From assembly GCA_963971285.1 (NCBI GenBank), contig OZ020246.1, positions 9,159,217 through 9,223,216 of the forward strand: a stretch of 64,000 nt of DNA. The letters are read 5' to 3'. The DNA comes from Astropecten irregularis. Taxonomy: Eukaryota; Echinodermata; Asteroidea; Paxillosida; Astropectinidae. The notes beneath the pieces were generated by a model. That model was given only the letters and a program-made list of their open reading frames with translations, did no database searches and was not told where the DNA came from. Shown piece by piece: positions 57,745-64,000 of the stretch (the first letter of the stretch is position 1; each line of letters starts with the position of its first letter). Position numbers and translations under genes: made by a program.

Positions 57745-60700
57745 ATGGGTGATAACCGGCCGACCAAGTGGACGGCCATCATTGTGACCTGCACAGATGT
57801 GACTGCAGTCCAGCCACTTCAATATGGTGAGGGACCATTCACAATCCTGTACCCAGAATATCCCATTACTTGTAATACACTGCCGATATGTCACACCCAG
57901 AATATCCCATTACTTGTAATACATTGCTGATATGTCACACCCAGAATATCCCATTACTTGTAATACATTGCTGATATGTCACACCCAGAATATCCCATTA
58001 CTTGTAATACATTGCTGATATGTCACACCCAGAATATCCCATTACTTGTAATACATTGCTGAATGTCACACCCAGAATATCCCATTACTTGTAATACATT
58101 GCTGATATGTCACACCCAGAATATCCCATTACTTGTAATACATTGCTGATATGTCACACCCAGAATATCCCATTACTTGTAATACATTGCTGATATGTCA
58201 CACCCAGAATATCCAATTACTTGTAATACATTGCTGATATGTCACACCCAGAATATCCCATTTGATGAAGTACATTTCTGATATGTCACACCCAGAATTT
58301 CCCATATCCACATATCCAAGGATGTACCATATGACTGGAACATCACTCGATCTTATATGAACCCATATCTTATCCCCAAACCTACGACGTCCAGAATTAA
58401 GAAAATTCTAAACAAAATGCAAATTTAAATTGTTTCCATCTTTAATGTTGAAGTAATTACAGGAATATGTTTTCACCAGTAATGTCCGTCTCTTTTGTAT
58501 GGTTATAATACAGAACTGGAAATTCGTCAGAAGAAAGGTTTCATCGATAAAGATGTTCTTCTCCTGACGACCGAGGACCCGCATTTAAGGGTTGGATCAG
58601 GGGGCGCCACTCTTAATGCACTCCTGGTGGTGTCTGAGCATCTAAGCCAACGGCAGGGTTACACAGTAAGAGCCCATTATAGTTACAGTAGGCCCACCCA
58701 TTTTGTTGGCAGTTCAGATTTGGGGGCATTCTGAAATGCATTTTGCAGGCATGCAACTTTTCCTCAGATCAGCTGATTTCCTCTTTTTTCACTTCACTCT
58801 TGTGCCATTGAAAAGTGAAAAACACTGTACAAATTCTGGGATTTCCTCTTTTTTTTGTGTTAAGTCCAAGTTGCATGCCTGATTTTGAACATTATGAAAA
58901 AAAAAGTGTTTCAATACCCAATGAAAATAACCATATGAACACAATTAAAGTATGAAAGATTTAAATGCCTGTATTTTGGCCAAAAGATTACAAAAGAGGT
59001 GGGTTTTTTTTAGCAGACAAATTCAAAATGGTTGTGTGTTTGTGAAGAATGAACAAATTTAAATGTCAGAAACTGTTTATGTTTCAACAGACTTCATTCT
59101 GATTTTTAGAGACATTTTTAAAATAGTTTGCTAATTTTAAATTTATTAATAATTTCTGCCTTACCTTTCATCACAGGTTGTGAATGCGGACGTCCTCCAC
59201 AATTCCTACATTTTAATTCTCCATGTGGTATGTTTGACAAATTCTTCGCGTCCTGTAACGAATCATAGATTTATAAGTTTTAGTTAATCTTTTCTTTAAA
59301 AGTTGAATAAGTTCAATTCAATTTCATTTGACAATGACGTGGATCCTTGAAAATCTTGAAAAAAGGTTTCAGATAGATTTTGGAAGAGATTGGAGGGTTA
59401 GGAAAAAGGATTTGAGACAAAGATTTGATATTTCTGCAGCAGACAAATTTAGAAAGGTTACATGTTTATTTTGCAAACTTTTTTAAACAAAACATTGAAG
59501 TGTTGATCTTCAGAAACAAGTATTTTTTAATTAAACAGACTGATACACTGGTTTTTGTTTTTGGTCAAGGTATGAAATAAATGCTTATAACCATCCCACT
59601 CTTGTAAAATGAGCATTTAAAAAAATGAATCTATATTTTGGATATGTACCAGTTTGTTTGATTTTTAGTCTATTGCATTCAATATCTCCCAAGGCCATCT
59701 TCTGATGAAATTTCAATGCAATCCATTCATGCATCACTGAGCAATTACTGATTATGTGGAATAGTCCATTTTGCTGCCATTGACAATGGTATCGTTTTTG
59801 TTTGGGGGGGGGACACACTGTAGAATAATGAATTCTTTCCCGTTTGTATTCTTTTTCCAATAGGGGACCACGTATCCCTTTGAAGCCTGTGGACGAGCGT
59901 TTGTGAGTCTACCTGCCAAGCACTCATCTGGCTTAGAGAATGGCTTTGAGGGCTTGGTGACCAACTTTGACCATCTTCTTCACTTGGCCACGGATAAGGT
60001 ACACCAGAGTCAAGTCCAAAGATTATATAGCGCTACACGCAAGATGGATAACTGACCATAGAGCGCGTGGTAATTGGCACGGAGGCCGCCATTCTCTATA
60101 CAGATTATACACGATCCGCCATGTTGGTGTGCCAATAGCGAGTAGTTTGGACACGGGACATATGGGAGCTGGGAGATTTATCAAAGAAAAGGGGAGTGTT
60201 AGGCAAGATTTTGGCCCGAATTTGATTGTAACTTATTGTTTATTGTAAATAGAAAAATTTGACATTGGTATGAAGCAGCTGAATATGAAAACGGCAATTT
60301 TTTTGTGGTTTTTTGGACCTAATTTTGCAAGTATCGCACACATCATTCATATCATTTCCGGACGCGGAGAGCCAAAATGGCGCCCATGGCGATTATGTGT
60401 TTCAGGGAGAGTTCCACATCTTGCGCGTAGCGCTATATAATCTTTTGTCAGGGCACCAGACAGATTAACCATGATGGTATTATATCATTCACATCAGTTT
60501 GCAGTAGGCTTATTAATTCTTAATTCATGTGTATTTTATTTGCAGCTTTCCGTTGGGTGTCCCCCTGGTGTTTGGGTCTGTAGCACTGATATGTATCTCA
60601 CTGTGCCCTCACTACCCAAGATGAACTGGGAAGGATTTGACGGAGCCTGTGTCATCGCTGTGCCTGCAACGCAGGAGTATGCTCGTAACCATGGTGTCTA

Positions 60701-63700
60701 CCAAGTCAACAAAGAAGTAATTAAATCCAGCAATTCATTAGTCTGGTTGATAAGCATTTTGTCATTGTCATTGAAAAGTGAACAAAGAAAAATTGACTGG
60801 AGCGGGATTCGAACCGGCGACCTCCTGTATACCATACAGGCGCTCTACCAACTGAGCCATCCAGCCCTACGTTGGTGGTGACCCCAACAGTCAATTATCT
60901 TCGTTCGTTTGGCAGTCAGAAGCCATGAAACCACGCACACACCGTCATACCCCAAGGATCATTTCAATGATACACGCAGCAATGCTGCAACCTGGGAACG
61001 GTACATGGGGGATCGCTCAAAGAGGATACGGCATTTTGTATTGAAAAAGAATATTCCGGTGACTACCGAATGGTTTCTTTCTCATCACCAGGGCGTAGTG
61101 CAGGATATTTTCTTCCATGGCGGTCCAACCGTTATGAAGATGTGTGCGCTGCGTGATGGAACGACAGAAAATGTATCGGACTGCATGGTGCCGTTGGTAG
61201 CAGGCATTGTATTCCTCAGTTCTAGGTGAGTTTATTACCATTCTCAAACTCTGCCGAGCACAGGACATTAGATGTGATAACCTTCACACAGGTTACCAAC
61301 TAGCATTCTGCACAATGCATATTTGCTGTGACTGGTACCCTTCATGATTTGCCTTGAAAAATTGCGGCTTTGTGAAGTCGGATGCCCCTCGGTACACAGG
61401 TAGAGTTTTGAACACAAAGGTCAAAGGTCACTATTGTCATTTAAAGTACAACTGCACAATCGCTCATGACCAGAGGCCGATTTCGCAGCACTGCTAATTA
61501 GCACAGAAATTTGCTAAGCATGACATTTCTGTCTTTAAACAGGGTTAACAACCAAATTTCCATGTGTTGTGCATCACGTGTGATTGCTCTTTGACTGTTG
61601 TTCGCTGACCATGAATATCAAATGGAATTTTAAATGGTGCTTTGTTTTATTGGGCAAGACATTTTTGTGCTAAGCAATTTTTTTTGCTTAGCAGCTCCAT
61701 GAAATTGGCCCTTTCTCGAGTTGTAACGGCAAAAAGAACAGACGTATTTGAATGAAGTATGAATGTTTTTTTGAATGTCTTTTCTTTTTAATTTTTTGGT
61801 ACTCTGCAGAGCTGCCGAGAAATTTCTGTTTCTTCACCTTTTGCCAGGGTTGGATGCCTGTACGTACATTGGCCTGGACAGTGGAGTCAAGCCCATAGAG
61901 GTACATGTCTTGAGAGATATGCACAAATCTATCAGTATCAGTTTATGCCATTTTGGGTATTACAGAGACTTTGTGCATGAGAATATATTGTGTGCATCTG
62001 ATAAACGCTGAATTTTATGCAAATTGGTCCTCATCAGCAATGGCTTCAACTGCATTTCACGAGTTGTGAACAACAGCAAGAATAACAGACGTACATTGTA
62101 TTTGTATTTAGGTTGAAAAGTTGTTTAGTTTGTCATTACTTTGATTGCATGTTTAGGCTAGCTATGAATGACACAAGAAGGATATCATAATCCTCCTTTC
62201 CGATCCATTCGTCTATGCATTCATTTATCAATGCTTTTTTAGATCAGGTTTCAGTTTTGTAACTTATTGAGAACTACTTCGGCAGTATAACTCCAAACGT
62301 GGCACAGGATCTTGTCTTGATTCTCCTGGGATTTGTGGCTGATAAAGTCAAAAGTCAAAGTCGTTAACATCCCACAGGGCCTCTGTAGGGTCAACATACC
62401 TTGATGTTATGATACATTTTGCTCATTTTTCTTGTCTTCCCAGCTGTCTCTCTTCTTTGACATCCTTCTTTGTCTTGCCAAGGACGTCACCCGAGAGGAA
62501 TTTGTGTCCGGTGAAAAGGGCAAGCCATACAATATTGCCCACAACAGGAAGGAGTACGAGCAAGGCATTGTCCGCAACGCACGGGCACGCATGTGGGACA
62601 ACCTCCGCGGAATACCATTGAAAGCCAGTGGGTATACACTCTGTGCTGTTCGTACTGGGTACTTTATAACTGGTGCCCTTGCTCAGGGATGCGCTTATTG
62701 AGGATTAAGCTCTCAATGTTGAATACCGATGAAAGCTAGTGGGTACACTCTGTGCTGTTCATACTGGGCACTTTATAACTGGTGCCCTTGCTCTGGGATG
62801 CGCGTATTAAGGACCAAGCTCTCAGTGTTGAATACCGATGAAAGCTAGTGGGTACACTCTGTGCTGTTCATACTGGGTACTTTATAACTGGTGCCCTTGC
62901 TCTGGAATGCGCTTATTGAGGACCAAGCTCTGTTGAATACCGATGAGAGCTAGTGGGTCCACTCTGTGTCAATGTAGCTGAGTAATGATAACTGGTGCCC
63001 TTGCTCAGGGATGAACTTATTAAGGACCAAGCTCTGTTGAATACCGATGAGAGCTAGTGGGTCCACTCTGTGTCAATGTAGCTGAGTAATGATAACTGGT
63101 GCCCTTGCTCAGGGATGAACTTATTAAGGACCAAGCTCTGTTGAATACCGATGAGAGCTAGTGGGTCCACTCTGTGTTAATGTAGTTGAGTAATGATAAC
63201 TGGTGCCCTTTGCTATGATGCAGAATACCAATGACACAAAAAACTTTTCTTAATTCGCATGAGGACTTAAATTCACGTCTCTGAGAGGTTTTCGTCAATT
63301 TTGTCCCTATGTGAAATGGTGATGACATTGATCTGTCACACCAGTGTCATCTTTGTTTGTCCTTTTTATATAGTAATCATTGAAGATGGGACGTATGATT
63401 ACATGACGACATCCCCCAAGGAGTACCATAGACATGTCACATCTTGCCCTATTCGCGTTGGAGATGACAGTTACTACAAGTGGTCCAATGTGACACACTC
63501 CGATATCCAGGTTTGTGAAATGTTTAGATTCCTCTACAGTCCTGCCAATAAAGTAACCTTTAGCTTCCTGTCCCAAAGTGTGCTGGATGCAATGAAAGTT
63601 TGGCCATTCTTCACACAGTACTTCCTGTTTCGAATGGCCGGATGGCATTCTACTTACAGAGAGTAAGGCCGTGTCCCAATTCTCTGGCTGCGACTGCAAA

Positions 63701-64000
63701 TAACGCACAAGTCTATGGAAATGGCTGCAGTCACTGGCTAGTGGCTGCTATAGGTACATGCGTAATTTGCAGCCGCAGCTAGAGAATTGGGACACGGCCT
63801 AATAAGTGTCCACCCCATGTAGCTTTTTACTGCAATTTCCTTCTTGTTTTTCTCGGTGAGTTATGGGATTCTCTGTTAACTTCTGATCCATGTATTTGAA
63901 TTGCAGGATAGCTGTACAGTGCATGAATCGACAACAGTAACCAACAGCATCTTGGAAGGTGGGGTGATTGTCGGGCAAAACTGTGCAATCTCACACTGTC
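57745..64000 (+). CDS. FCSK: L-fucokinase (5' part; continues beyond window)
   Basis: Ten coding exons seen: 57745-57826, 58514-58665, 59177-59227, 59864-59998, 60546-60716, 61092-61225, 61810-61900, 62444-62627, 63374-63510, 63907 onward; about 410 residues of a family near 1,080. Fucokinase phosphorylates L-fucose to fucose-1-phosphate in the cytosolic GDP-fucose salvage pathway. Only the N-terminal fucokinase/pyrophosphorylase-like domain is here: [13 protein letters not shown] (residues 53-65), [80 protein letters not shown]. The GHMP kinase domain is beyond the end. Exon 6 starts at GGC 61092 after TTTCTCATCACCAG; an open frame running further upstream is intron and SINE. Exon 8 donor (A|GTGGGT) is set by phase. 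Confidence 0.95.
57851..58318 (+). repeat. 44-bp satellite array, fucokinase intron 1
   Basis: About ten copies of a 44-base unit containing CCCATTACTTGTAATACATT and CTGATATGTCACACCCAGAA, with few changes; the last units are diverged. Confidence 0.92.
58748..58880. mobile_element. Family M MITE (copy 2)
   Basis: GGCATGCAACTTTTCCTC opens and AAGTCCAAGTTGCATGCC closes; reverse complement of 14009-14149. Confidence 0.75.
58890..59863. other. Fucokinase introns 2 (3' part) and 3
   Basis: Apart from exon 3 (59177-59227) this is AT-rich intron DNA. The sequence carries loose TTTAGAAAGGTT/ATTCAAAATGG words, GTTTTGTTTGGGGGGGGG near 59800 and no repeat family that I recognise. Confidence 0.45.
60018..60446. 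mobile_element. Inverted-repeat element, fucokinase intron 4
   Basis: AAAGATTATATAGCGCTACA opens and GTAGCGCTATATAATCTTT closes; arms of about 30 bp including GCAAGATG/CATCTTGCG. 429 bp, no coding. Confidence 0.8.
60733..60945 (-). mobile_element. tRNA-derived SINE (Thr-like), best copy, fucokinase intron 5
   Basis: Minus strand: GGGCTGGATGGCTCAGTTGG (A box), a CCTGT-ATGGTAT-ACAGG anticodon arm (GGT loop, Thr-like), GCCGGTTCGAATCCCGC (B box), then AATTTTTCTTTGTTCACTTT. It fills more than half of the 375-bp intron. Confidence 0.85.
61473..61711. mobile_element. MITE family A, fucokinase intron 6
   Basis: GAGGCCGATTTCGCAGCACT (diverged left end), CTCCATGAAATTGGCCC right end; usual interior. 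Confidence 0.8.
62610..63215 (+). repeat. 104-111-bp tandem repeat seeded from exon 8/intron 8
   Basis: Units begin at 62610, 62721, 62830, 62935, 63039 and 63143. The first unit starts inside exon 8 (GGAATACCATTGAAAGCCA) and includes its donor GTGGGT. Later units keep GAATACCGATGA(A/G)AGCTA plus GTGGGT, so five decoy copies of the exon end and donor lie in the intron. Confidence 0.88.
63667..63799. mobile_element. Palindromic MITE with TAA duplication (Harbinger-like)
   Basis: GGCCGTGTCCCAATTCTC and GAGAATTGGGACACGGCC ends, flanked by TAA (63664-63666; 63800-63802). In fucokinase intron 9. Confidence 0.85.

Noticed and set aside
57851-58318. CRISPR-like array
   Set aside because: The whole 44-base unit repeats without unique spacers, and the genome is eukaryotic.
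60909-61091. Open frame extending fucokinase exon 6 upstream
   Set aside because: Begins in SINE flank, breaks the alignment, and an excellent acceptor lies at 61091.

Overview
The window is a piece of an animal nuclear genome. It carries multi-exon genes with GT-AG introns, and its genes are recognisably metazoan: GFOD, IMPACT, DYNC1LI, SHCBP1, alkaline ceramidase and fucokinase. Large introns and intergenic gaps are packed with short inverted-repeat transposons and tRNA-derived SINEs. Single-copy versions of genes that are duplicated in vertebrates (GFOD1/2, DYNC1LI1/2, ACER1/2), with protein similarity close to the vertebrate forms and many TGTACATG-rich stretches, suggest a marine invertebrate deuterostome, most likely an echinoderm. 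The species assignment is inference.

Layout. (1) 1-7025: a GFOD-type oxidoreductase on the minus strand, head-to-head with IMPACT on the plus strand (10 coding exons, one GC-AG intron, small upstream ORFs). (2) 7026-12757: IMPACT 3' flank and repeat-rich intergenic DNA with two clear palindromic MITEs. (3) 12758-33602, minus: cytoplasmic dynein 1 light intermediate chain, 12 coding exons over 21 kb, whose introns hold most of the MITE families. (4) 34262-40657, plus: SHCBP1-type spindle/midbody protein, head-to-head with the dynein gene across 659 bp. (5) 42014-44994, minus: alkaline ceramidase, tail-to-tail with SHCBP1. (6) 44995-57744: a gene-poor gap with a nest of transposons inside transposons (46696-52139), a G-rich inverted repeat and several MITEs. 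(7) 57745 to beyond the end, plus: L-fucokinase, first 10 coding exons, with the kinase half outside the window.

The coding genes are ordinary housekeeping genes and look intact. All exon joins given here were worked out by hand from splice sites, reading phase and remembered family sequences, and every phase closes. Protein lengths come to 377, 302, 474, 675, 267 and about 410 (partial) residues. Dynein LIC and SHCBP1 share one short intergenic region and both act in mitosis and cytokinesis, so shared regulation is plausible. The other neighbours show no obvious pathway link.

I found no unknown multi-gene system. The most unusual material is the mobile-element layer: at least ten recurring MITE families with readable target-site duplications, a multi-level transposon nest, hammerhead-like motifs in two repeat families, and tandem repeats that have copied an exon-intron junction of the fucokinase gene.
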